From Candidatus Polarisedimenticolaceae bacterium (GTDB lineage Bacteria; Acidobacteriota; Polarisedimenticolia; Polarisedimenticolales; DASRJG01), in assembly GCA_036275915.1 (NCBI GenBank), contig DASUCV010000001.1, positions 62,001 to 126,000 of the forward strand: DNA of 64,000 bases, given 5' to 3'. The translations under genes and the position numbers were made by a program. This document shows, one piece after another, positions 1 to 6,409 of this stretch (position 1 is the first letter of the stretch; each line of letters opens with the position of its first letter). The notes beneath the pieces are model-generated. The model saw only the letters and a program-made list of their open reading frames with translations, was not told the origin of the DNA and did no database searches.

Positions 1-333
1 GGCGAGGTCGCGACCTACATCGGCGGCGGCACCGACCGCGGCTTCGACTTCGCGCCGCTCGCGGAGGCGCTCCTGGCGCGCGCGATCCCCAATGTCGTGC
101 TGGTTCCGGAGACCGGCTCCAGGATCAAGGAGGCCGTCCTCGCCCGCGACCCCTCCGCCGCGAGCCGGCTCCACGCCGCGCGGGACCTCGCGGACGCGGT
201 GGCCCTGGCGCGCCGCCTCACGCCGCAGGGACGCACCGTGCTTTTCTCCCCCGCCTCCCCGAGCTACGGTCCGTTCGCCAACTTTGAGGAGCGCGGGGAT
301 AGACTGCGCGCCTACGTCCAGGAGGCGTCATGA
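1..333 (+). CDS. murD: UDP-N-acetylmuramoylalanine--D-glutamate ligase, C-terminal end (partial)
   Basis: This is the 3' end of a gene that begins before the window; the frame is open from base 1. MurD adds D-glutamate to UDP-MurNAc-L-Ala in the cytoplasm during peptidoglycan synthesis. The visible 110 residues look like the Mur ligase C-terminal domain: a YIGGGTDRGFDF stretch matches the usual GGxDRGxDF segment, and the end carries LFSPASPSYGPFANFEERG, equivalent to the MurD signature of LLSPA, a run of small residues, then FxNFxxRG. The stop overlaps the next ATG in ATGA, so the two are probably cotranscribed. Only the last quarter can be judged; another Mur-like ligase is possible but less likely. 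Confidence 0.85.
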   Translation, partial: GEVATYIGGGTDRGFDFAPLAEALLARAIPNVVLVPETGSRIKEAVLARDPSAASRLHAARDLADAVALARRLTPQGRTVLFSPASPSYGPFANFEERGDRLRAYVQEAS

Positions 334-851
334 AGAGAACCGTCGTCGTCGCTCTCGTTTCGTTCGTGCTCGGTGGGCTCGCCGTCCACGCGGCCAAGAC
401 CGTCTTCGATCCGAAGGCCTACTACGCCGGCAAGGAGCCGAAGGAAGCGGTTGCCGCGCTCCTCGCGCGTGCCGAGACGATCGCCGGCGACGGCTCATGG
501 GAGCGGATCGGTGTGGGCCGCGTCTACTACCTGTCGGGTGACAAGGCGAAGGGGCAGGCGATCTTCGACGGCGTGATCGGCGGCAAGGTCGCGAAGAGCG
601 ACCTCTACCGGATCGGCGACGTGTACGCCACCGCCGGCGAGTGGGACAAGGCCAAGCCGATCTACGAGCGCGCCATCTCGATGGATCCGGAGGACGATCG
701 CGGCCTTCTCCGGGTGGGATGCTGGTACAACCTGAACGGCGACCGCGCCCACGCGGAAGCTCTGTTCGACAAGGCGTTCGCGCGCTCGCCGAACGAGATC
801 TGGCATTACGCTCTCGCGGCGGGGTCGTACGAAGGCGTAAAGCCGTTCTAG
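330..851 (+). CDS. TPR-repeat protein with N-terminal signal or anchor
   Basis: A 173-residue protein. Residues 1-22 form a hydrophobic N-terminal segment with a basic start (MKRTVV), either a signal peptide or a membrane anchor. Residues from about 80 to 165 read as tandem tetratricopeptide-like helices, for example YRIGDVYATAGEWDKAKPIY followed by an AISMDPEDD turn and a second repeat ending ALFDKAFARSPNE. TPR units normally mediate protein-protein contacts, so a periplasmic scaffold role is plausible. The ATG overlaps the murD stop (ATGA), which fixes the start. No specific function can be assigned. Confidence 0.75.
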   Translation: MKRTVVVALVSFVLGGLAVHAAKTVFDPKAYYAGKEPKEAVAALLARAETIAGDGSWERIGVGRVYYLSGDKAKGQAIFDGVIGGKVAKSDLYRIGDVYATAGEWDKAKPIYERAISMDPEDDRGLLRVGCWYNLNGDRAHAEALFDKAFARSPNEIWHYALAAGSYEGVKPF

Positions 852-852
852 A

Positions 853-1443
853 TCACTTCCCCCACGAGAACCCGAGCAGCAGGCTCGCCTGCTCGTAATT
901 CGCGTTCACGTCCTGACCGGCAAACGTGAACTTCGTGCCCTGCACGAAGCGCCCGTCCATGCCGATGTTGAACGTGTCGCCGACCTTGAAGTAAACGCCG
1001 GCGTTCTCGTAGAAGCCGAACGAGTGGTCGTGGCTGCCCGAGTCCCAGAAGTTCCAGTCCTTGCCGAAGCCCGCCCCCATGAGGACGACCCCGCCGCCGA
1101 GATAGGGGCGTGCGACGCCTTTCTTCACGGGCACCCAGAGGAATCCGGCGGACATCTCAAAGAAGGCGACGTTGACGTCGCCGACATGGCCGAGGACGGG
1201 AGCGACCGCCGTCCCGCTGTCGCTCGCGATCATCGTCGCGAGCGCGACGCGGATTGGCGAGGAGGTCGGAGCGAAGTCGACCTCGACGCCGAAGATCGCC
1301 GGCTGATTCACCGGCTTCCAGTCGTCGCCGAGCCAACGCTGGCCGACGAAGAACTGTACGTTCCCCGACATGTCCTCGGCGCGAGCGGATCGGTACCCGA
1401 GGAAAGCGAGCGCGAGAACGCCCAGGACCAGTAGTTTTCTCAT
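853..1443 (-). CDS. Outer-membrane beta-barrel protein
   Basis: A 196-residue protein with a clear signal peptide (MRKLLVLGVLALAFLGYRSARA, cleavage near ARA-ED). The mature part has alternating hydrophobic/polar strands with many Gly and aromatic residues (FFVGQRWLG, GFLWVPVKK, PYLGGGVVLMGAGFG, ASLLLGFSWGK), typical of a small 8-strand outer-membrane barrel. A longer upstream frame exists, but the signal peptide picks the ATG at 1443. It lies 16 bases downstream of the halogenase-like gene on the same strand, so it may be the last gene of the aryl-polyene operon and could serve in outer-membrane delivery; that link is inference. Confidence 0.65.
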   Translation of the reverse strand: MRKLLVLGVLALAFLGYRSARAEDMSGNVQFFVGQRWLGDDWKPVNQPAIFGVEVDFAPTSSPIRVALATMIASDSGTAVAPVLGHVGDVNVAFFEMSAGFLWVPVKKGVARPYLGGGVVLMGAGFGKDWNFWDSGSHDHSFGFYENAGVYFKVGDTFNIGMDGRFVQGTKFTFAGQDVNANYEQASLLLGFSWGK

Positions 1444-1459
1444 CTGGGTACCCGTCCCC

Positions 1460-2764
1460 TCATTGGAGCCGAACGTCTCCAGGTGACCCGTCGAGCGGCG
1501 GCACGATCGGGCGGCCGAACTTCCGGGCGATCCGCTGCGCCTTCCCCAGTCCCTGGAGAACGCGGAACCGCCCGATCGTCTTCCAGGCGCCGTCGCGGAG
1601 CACATCGCCCGCAAGGACCGAGACGACCGCCGCAGGAAGCTGAAGTCCGTGGCGGGGGTGGAAGAAGAACGCGAGGAAGTCGGGGTCGTAGTACGAGCGG
1701 ATCAGGCTGAAGAAGAGGCGCTGCAGCTTCTTGTTGAGCGCCGCCGCGCCCGCGGTGTCGGCGGCGTCGACGCGTCCCTTCGCGGTGATCGCGGTGGCGA
1801 CGTCGTGCGCCGCCCTCTCGGCGACCGTCATCCCGATGTACACGCCGGTCGAGAAGACGGGATCCAGGAAGCCGGCGGCGTCACCCACCATCGCGAAGCC
1901 GTCGCCGTGCGTGCGCGAAACCTTGAAGGAAAAGTTCTGGACGGCGGCGGCGGGGATCGTCCGGGTCGCGTGCTGGAGTCGCCGCGCGGCGTCCGGGGTG
2001 GCCGCCACGGCCGCATCGAACTGCGCCTCGAGGCCGCCCTCGATCGCCCCGAAGCGGCGCGCATCGAGGACGGCGCCGACCGAAGTCGCTCCGTCGCGGA
2101 AGGGGATGAACCAGAACCACCCCGACTCCGTGATCGTGATGACGATGTTCCCCGCCTCGCGACCTTCGGGCCGGAAGCAGCCGTCGTAGTGGCCGACGAT
2201 CGCCAGCTTCTTGTGGTCGGGGTAGACGCTCTTCCACCCCATGCGGGTCGCGAGGAACGCGCCCTGACCGGTCGCGTCGAGGACGCAGCGGGCCTTGATC
2301 GTCCGCTCGTCCCCTTGCGGCGTGCGCACGCGGACGCCGTTGAGCCGGTCGCCGTCCCACTCGGGGGCGACCGCCTTCCACCCCTCGCGCACGTCCACCC
2401 CGCGCTCGCCCGCGATCCGGAAGAGTGCACCGTCGAACTCGTCGCGGCTGAGGTTGTACGCATGCGGCAGCGCGGGCGCGAACGCCTCGTCGAACCAGAA
2501 GATCACGTTCCGCGTCCCGTCGTGATTCGCGAACGACGCGCCGGGCTTCACGATCGTCCGCGGGAGCGAACGCACCGTGTCGTGCACACCGAGCCGGTCG
2601 AAGAGCGGCAGGGCGTGCGGCAGCATCGACTCGCCGACGTGGAACCTCGGGTGCCGGTCGGACTCGAGGAGGATCGCCGGCACGCCGCGCGAGGCGAGGA
2701 CGATCCCCGCCGCGCTGCCCACCGGCCCGCCGCCGAGGATGAGAACCGCGGTCTCTTCGGTCAT
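1460..2764 (-). CDS. Flavin-dependent halogenase-like FAD oxidoreductase
   Basis: A 434-residue flavoprotein. The N-terminus has a GGGPVGSAAG dinucleotide-binding motif (residues 11-20) followed by the GESMLP stretch common to halogenases and related monooxygenases. Residues 216-221 read WFWFIP, which fits the WxWxIP signature of FADH2-dependent halogenases, and K73 in VKPGASF sits where phenolic halogenases carry their conserved lysine. A second FAD motif, GDAAGFLDPVFSTGV, follows near residue 310. The ATG at 2764 forms ATGA with the upstream methyltransferase stop and precedes the FAD motif directly. Xanthomonadins are brominated aryl polyenes, so halogenation of the aryl head is a reasonable guess; a simple oxidoreductase role is not excluded. 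Confidence 0.7.
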   Translation of the reverse strand: MTEETAVLILGGGPVGSAAGIVLASRGVPAILLESDRHPRFHVGESMLPHALPLFDRLGVHDTVRSLPRTIVKPGASFANHDGTRNVIFWFDEAFAPALPHAYNLSRDEFDGALFRIAGERGVDVREGWKAVAPEWDGDRLNGVRVRTPQGDERTIKARCVLDATGQGAFLATRMGWKSVYPDHKKLAIVGHYDGCFRPEGREAGNIVITITESGWFWFIPFRDGATSVGAVLDARRFGAIEGGLEAQFDAAVAATPDAARRLQHATRTIPAAAVQNFSFKVSRTHGDGFAMVGDAAGFLDPVFSTGVYIGMTVAERAAHDVATAITAKGRVDAADTAGAAALNKKLQRLFFSLIRSYYDPDFLAFFFHPRHGLQLPAAVVSVLAGDVLRDGAWKTIGRFRVLQGLGKAQRIARKFGRPIVPPLDGSPGDVRLQ

Positions 2765-3516
2765 GCCTTGCGCCCCGTGTATTCGGAGAAGATGCCGATC
2801 TCGACGGTGCGCTTCACGTCGGCGAAACCGGCCTGTGTCAACGTCGCCATGACCGCCTGCGGCGGCACGCACGCCTCGATCGTGTCCCAGAAGTAGCGGT
2901 AGAGCTTGGGCGTGTCGCGATGCCGGCCGACGACCCGCGCCAACGCCGGGATCACGAGCCTCATGTAGGTCTTGAGCGCGCGAAGCCCGAGCGCGCTCTC
3001 CGGGCGGGTGATCTCGAGGACGCAGACCGTTCCGCCGGGCCTGATGACCCGGTGGAACTCGGCGAACACCGCCGCGAGGTCGGACATGTGGCGGAGGGCG
3101 AAGCCCATGCTCAAGAAGTCGAACCGGTCCGACGGTAACGGCAGGCGCTCGGCGGCCGCCCGCACGGCGACGATTTCGTTCGGCCTCGAGCCCGAGCGGA
3201 GCATGCCGAAGCTCGGGTCGACACCGACGACCGATCGACCCGTGATCGCGGCGGCCTGAGCGGCCACGAGCCCGGTGCCAGTCGCGACGTCGAGCACCTC
3301 CATCCCCGGGACGAGCCCCGACCGGAGGAGCGCACGCCGCCGGTACCAGGGGCCGGTGCCGAGGGCCATCATCCGCTCGATCCGGTCGTAGTCCCCCGCG
3401 GTCTCGTCGAAGAGGTCGCTGACGAACCCCCGCCGCTGCTTCTCGTCCGCGTAGTACTCGGTCAGCGGCGCGTGCGGGGCATGGACGTCGGACTCGGATC
3501 GAGACGGGCCGTGCAC
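2761..3516 (-). CDS. UbiE-like class I SAM-dependent methyltransferase
   Basis: A 251-residue class I methyltransferase. The SAM motif I reads VLDVATGTGLVA (about residue 75), preceded by a UbiE/MenG-like FDETAGDYDRIERMMALG helix; later motifs include FDFLSMGFALRHM and RVIRPGGTVCVLEI. In APE clusters such enzymes probably methylate the aromatic head or the polyene precursor; the position methylated cannot be read from sequence. Its stop overlaps the halogenase-like ATG in ATGA. The start at 3516 lies only 24 bases from the divergent acyltransferase start. A menaquinone/ubiquinone methyltransferase is the alternative, but the context favours the pigment cluster. Confidence 0.75.
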   Translation of the reverse strand: MHGPSRSESDVHAPHAPLTEYYADEKQRRGFVSDLFDETAGDYDRIERMMALGTGPWYRRRALLRSGLVPGMEVLDVATGTGLVAAQAAAITGRSVVGVDPSFGMLRSGSRPNEIVAVRAAAERLPLPSDRFDFLSMGFALRHMSDLAAVFAEFHRVIRPGGTVCVLEITRPESALGLRALKTYMRLVIPALARVVGRHRDTPKLYRYFWDTIEACVPPQAVMATLTQAGFADVKRTVEIGIFSEYTGRKA

Positions 3517-3526
3517 CCGCCGAGTC

Positions 3527-3532
3527 TACAAT
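3527..3532 (+). promoter_or_regulatory. Candidate -10 element for a leaderless acyltransferase transcript
   Basis: TACAAT, one mismatch from TATAAT, ends 8 bases before the ATG at 3541. A transcript started at the usual 6-8 base distance would begin at or next to the start codon. No convincing -35 is visible and no Shine-Dalgarno fits in the short gap. Confidence 0.35.
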
Positions 3533-3540
3533 GCCGCCAC

Positions 3541-4485
3541 ATGAGCGTCACTGCGGAAGCGCCCCCCCACGCGCCGCGGACGGGGTGGGCCCGCCGCGTC
3601 CTCGGGGACTACCACGTCACGGGGCTCTTCTGGTACCGCTTCCACCGATGGTCGGTCTCCTCCACGCCCGAGTGGACGCTCGGCATCTGGATCACGATCT
3701 TCACGACGTTCTTCTTCTTCACGATCTGGAACATCAGGCGCGCGATCGGCGCCAACCTCGAAAATGTGCTCGGGCCCTGCGGCTTCTTCCGGCGGCAGCG
3801 GCGGATCTACGCGACCATGTGGGCGTTCGCGTGGTGCCTGAGCGAGCGCTACGAGCGCCTCGCGACCGACCGGAAGTTCGACGTCGCGGTCGACGGCATG
3901 GAGCACTGGCAGGCGGCGACCGCGAACGGCCGCGGCTGCGTGCTCGTCACGGCGCACCTCGGCCTCTACGAGGTCGGCTCGATGATGCCGTCGACGGTCG
4001 AGAAGCGGCACGTCCACCTGATCCGCGAGCCGGAGATCGATCCCCGCGCGCAGGAGTTCATCCGCGAGAGTGTCCGCGCGGTCGAGACCGAGCACTATTC
4101 GATGCATTTTCAGAGCGAGGATCCCCTGCAGGGGATGTTCCTCCTCGACGTACTGCGCAGGGGCGAGATCGTCGCCATCCAGGGCGACCGCCCGCGCACC
4201 GGTGGACGCATCGTGCCGGCGACGCTCTTCGGGCGGCCGCTGTCGCTCCCCGCGGGTCCCGCCTCGCTCGCCCGCGCCGCAGGCGTCCCGCTCCTCCCCG
4301 TCTTCGCGATCCGCGAGGGGCGGCGGCGCTACCGCTGCGTCTTCGCGCCGCCAATCGAACCGTGGGGCACGGCCGACCGTCAGCACGAGGTGGCCGAGGC
4401 CACGGCGCGCGTCGGCGAAGCGGTCGAGCGTGCCGTGCGGTCCGCGCCCCACCAGTGGTTCGTGTTCCGCGAGATCTGGAGCTAG
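3541..4485 (+). CDS. LpxL/HtrB-family lipid acyltransferase
   Basis: A 314-residue membrane-associated acyltransferase. A hydrophobic segment (TLGIWITIFTTFFFFTIW) near residue 45 anchors it, and the catalytic HX4E motif appears as AHLGLYE within GRGCVLVTAHLGLYEVGS. AIQGDRPRTGG and the PLSLPAGPASLARAAGVPLLPVF blocks match late lipid A acyltransferases. APE clusters commonly carry such enzymes to acylate the lipid anchor. It is the only plus-strand gene between minus-strand cluster genes; its stop shares bases with the stop of the convergent dehydratase. An upstream in-frame ATG at 3472 would run back into the divergent gene, so 3541 is preferred. Confidence 0.8.
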   Translation: MSVTAEAPPHAPRTGWARRVLGDYHVTGLFWYRFHRWSVSSTPEWTLGIWITIFTTFFFFTIWNIRRAIGANLENVLGPCGFFRRQRRIYATMWAFAWCLSERYERLATDRKFDVAVDGMEHWQAATANGRGCVLVTAHLGLYEVGSMMPSTVEKRHVHLIREPEIDPRAQEFIRESVRAVETEHYSMHFQSEDPLQGMFLLDVLRRGEIVAIQGDRPRTGGRIVPATLFGRPLSLPAGPASLARAAGVPLLPVFAIREGRRRYRCVFAPPIEPWGTADRQHEVAEATARVGEAVERAVRSAPHQWFVFREIWS

Positions 4486-5231
4486 CCGGCGAGCCAGGTT
4501 GCGATCGTCCCGCGTGCGACCGGCTCGCCCTCGGCGACGACCTCGACGGCGTAGTGCGTGAGCGGCGGCACCGCGGCCGTGAGGCGCACCGTCGCGTAGA
4601 GATCGACCTCGACCGGAAGGGACGCCACGTAGAGCGTCACGTCGCGGAGACCGACGAGGTAGCCGAGCTGGATCCCTTCGTCCTCGCCGCGCCGGAGCCG
4701 GCGCAGCGCCTCCCAGACCGCCGCGGTCTGCGCCGCCGCCTCGAGCGCGGCGAGCGCCGGTGCCTCCCCTCCCGCAGCCAGGCCCGAGCCCGCCGGGATG
4801 CGCGCCAGGCAGGTCGCCCCGTCGTCCGCTTCTCCGGCGACGGCGCGCACGAGGCGCGCGGGTCCGCGGTGGAGGAGGAGCCTGTCGAAGGTGGGGACGT
4901 CCTTCGCCCGGCGCGTCGCGACGGCGAACGCCGACGGCGCCGTCGAGCGCGGCGTCCCGAACGCGAGTCGGCCGTTCAAGAGGACGCGGCCTCCGTCACG
5001 CGCGTCGAAGCGGATCGAGCCATCGTCGCGATCGGCGGCGTCGACGTCCAGGGTCGTTCCCGGGGCGACGAGGTCACGGAAGCGGACCGAAGAAACTCCC
5101 GTGAGCGGCCGGCCGTTTCCCAGGGCCGATGCGACCATCGCCAAGGCGGCGACCCCCGGCAGGATCGGTCGCCCCGGAAAATGGCCGTCGAAGATCGGCC
5201 CCGCCGCGGGAACCTCGAGGGCGGCCTTCAC
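4482..5231 (-). CDS. Fused two-hotdog 3-hydroxyacyl-ACP dehydratase (ApeI-like plus ApeP-like)
   Basis: A 249-residue protein with two hotdog-fold halves. Residues 1-95 resemble the FabA/FabZ-like ApeI family, with H17 in FDGHFPGRPILPG. Residues about 112-249 resemble the ApeP dehydratase family: FDRLLLHRGPARLV with H121, an acidic ALEAAAQ helix (E163), and IQLGYLVGLRDV, equivalent to the GFLLGTR segment of ApeP. In studied APE systems these are separate subunits that dehydrate the growing chain. Start is GTG in a GTGA overlap with the upstream methyltransferase. The alternative is one dead and one live domain, but both histidines are present. Confidence 0.7.
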   Translation of the reverse strand: MKAALEVPAAGPIFDGHFPGRPILPGVAALAMVASALGNGRPLTGVSSVRFRDLVAPGTTLDVDAADRDDGSIRFDARDGGRVLLNGRLAFGTPRSTAPSAFAVATRRAKDVPTFDRLLLHRGPARLVRAVAGEADDGATCLARIPAGSGLAAGGEAPALAALEAAAQTAAVWEALRRLRRGEDEGIQLGYLVGLRDVTLYVASLPVEVDLYATVRLTAAVPPLTHYAVEVVAEGEPVARGTIATWLAG

Positions 5232-6400
5232 GCGCGGCGCGCGACGATCGCCGCGATGACGAACGACGGGTAGTCGTCGCGGATCGACGCGACATCCGGG
5301 ACGAAACGGACGTCACGGAAGCCGTGCCGTGTGAGCGCCTCCGTCCACTGCTCGGGGGTCAGGAAGCCCCCGTTCGGGCGCCAGTCCGCGTTCAAGACCG
5401 GGTCGCGGAACGACTCGAGGAGGTTGAACACGAACTCGACGTAGACCGCCTGCCTGGGGAACGGACGCAAGCACTCGCCGGCGACGAGGCTCCCCGTCGG
5501 CGCGAGCGCCTCGCGGATCTCGCCGAGCGTGAAGCTGAGGTCCTTGGCGACGTGGAGCGCGTTGACAGCGAGGACGAGATCGGCCGATCCGCGCTCGACC
5601 CCGGCGTCGCCGAACGGGGCATTCATGTCGAGCCTCGCGAACGAGAGCGCGACTCCCGGAAAGGCGTCCTCGAGCAGCGCCCGCCCGCGCCTCAAGAACG
5701 GTATCGACACTTCGGTGAACCGGTAAGCGATCCGGGAAACGTCGCGGCCGCTCGCGACGAGCCGCCCGCACAGCGCCGCCGCTCCGCTCCCGAGGCCGCC
5801 GCCGATCTCGAGGATGCTTGCGGCGGACGAAGGAAGCACCGCCTCCCCCGCCACCGCGGCGAGCTTGTTGCTGATCGAGTAGATGACGTTGGCGTTCGAG
5901 AAGTACGCCGCCCACGTCGACATGTGCTCGGCCGTGAAGAGGGCGCGCTCGCCGGTGGTCTCGCCCCTGAGAACGGCGGGGTAGCGCTCGGCGGCGAGCG
6001 CCGCGATCGCGAAGGAAGGAAGGGGGCGGGGATCGTGCGCCTCCTGGGCGGCGAGGATCGTCGCGGCATCCTCGGCGTCGTCGCGGACGACGCGGTAACG
6101 GCCCTCACCGGCTTCCGCCAGCCGCCCGCGCGAGGCGAGCATACGGAACATCCAATCGACGGGGACGGTGGCGGCCCGCGGGTCGAGCCCGGCTCGCTCG
6201 ATCGCCTCGGCGACGGTCACCGGCTCGCGGCAGGCCTGGGACAGCCCCGAGCGCGCGAACACGTCGCCGGTCAGGCGGCCGACGTACTCCTCGAAGAGAT
6301 CGCACGAGCGCACGAACGCGTCGTCGAAGAAGGGCAGCAGCTCCGGGGCGAGGTACGACGCACGCTCGTCGATCCCGCGCCGCCGGCTGGTCGTGGGCAT
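5228..6400 (-). CDS. SAM-dependent methyltransferase (PKS-associated type)
   Basis: A 390-residue protein. The first 200 residues are helical with no obvious motif; the Rossmann methyltransferase domain follows with motif I ILEIGGGLGSGAAAL (about residue 215), an acidic SFARLDMNAPF post-motif and DLVLAVNALHVAKDL. The layout resembles methyltransferases that act on carrier-bound polyketides. It overlaps the fused dehydratase by four bases and lies 9 bases downstream of the MMPL exporter, so it belongs to the same operon. It may methylate the aryl head or chain; substrate unknown. Confidence 0.7.
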   Translation of the reverse strand: MPTTSRRRGIDERASYLAPELLPFFDDAFVRSCDLFEEYVGRLTGDVFARSGLSQACREPVTVAEAIERAGLDPRAATVPVDWMFRMLASRGRLAEAGEGRYRVVRDDAEDAATILAAQEAHDPRPLPSFAIAALAAERYPAVLRGETTGERALFTAEHMSTWAAYFSNANVIYSISNKLAAVAGEAVLPSSAASILEIGGGLGSGAAALCGRLVASGRDVSRIAYRFTEVSIPFLRRGRALLEDAFPGVALSFARLDMNAPFGDAGVERGSADLVLAVNALHVAKDLSFTLGEIREALAPTGSLVAGECLRPFPRQAVYVEFVFNLLESFRDPVLNADWRPNGGFLTPEQWTEALTRHGFRDVRFVPDVASIRDDYPSFVIAAIVARRA

Positions 6401-6409
6401 GGCGGGATT

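Noticed and set aside
1649-2896. A 415-residue plus-strand open frame
   Set aside because: It is antisense to the halogenase-like gene, is rich in Arg, Glu and Asp from codon mirroring, and shows no motifs.
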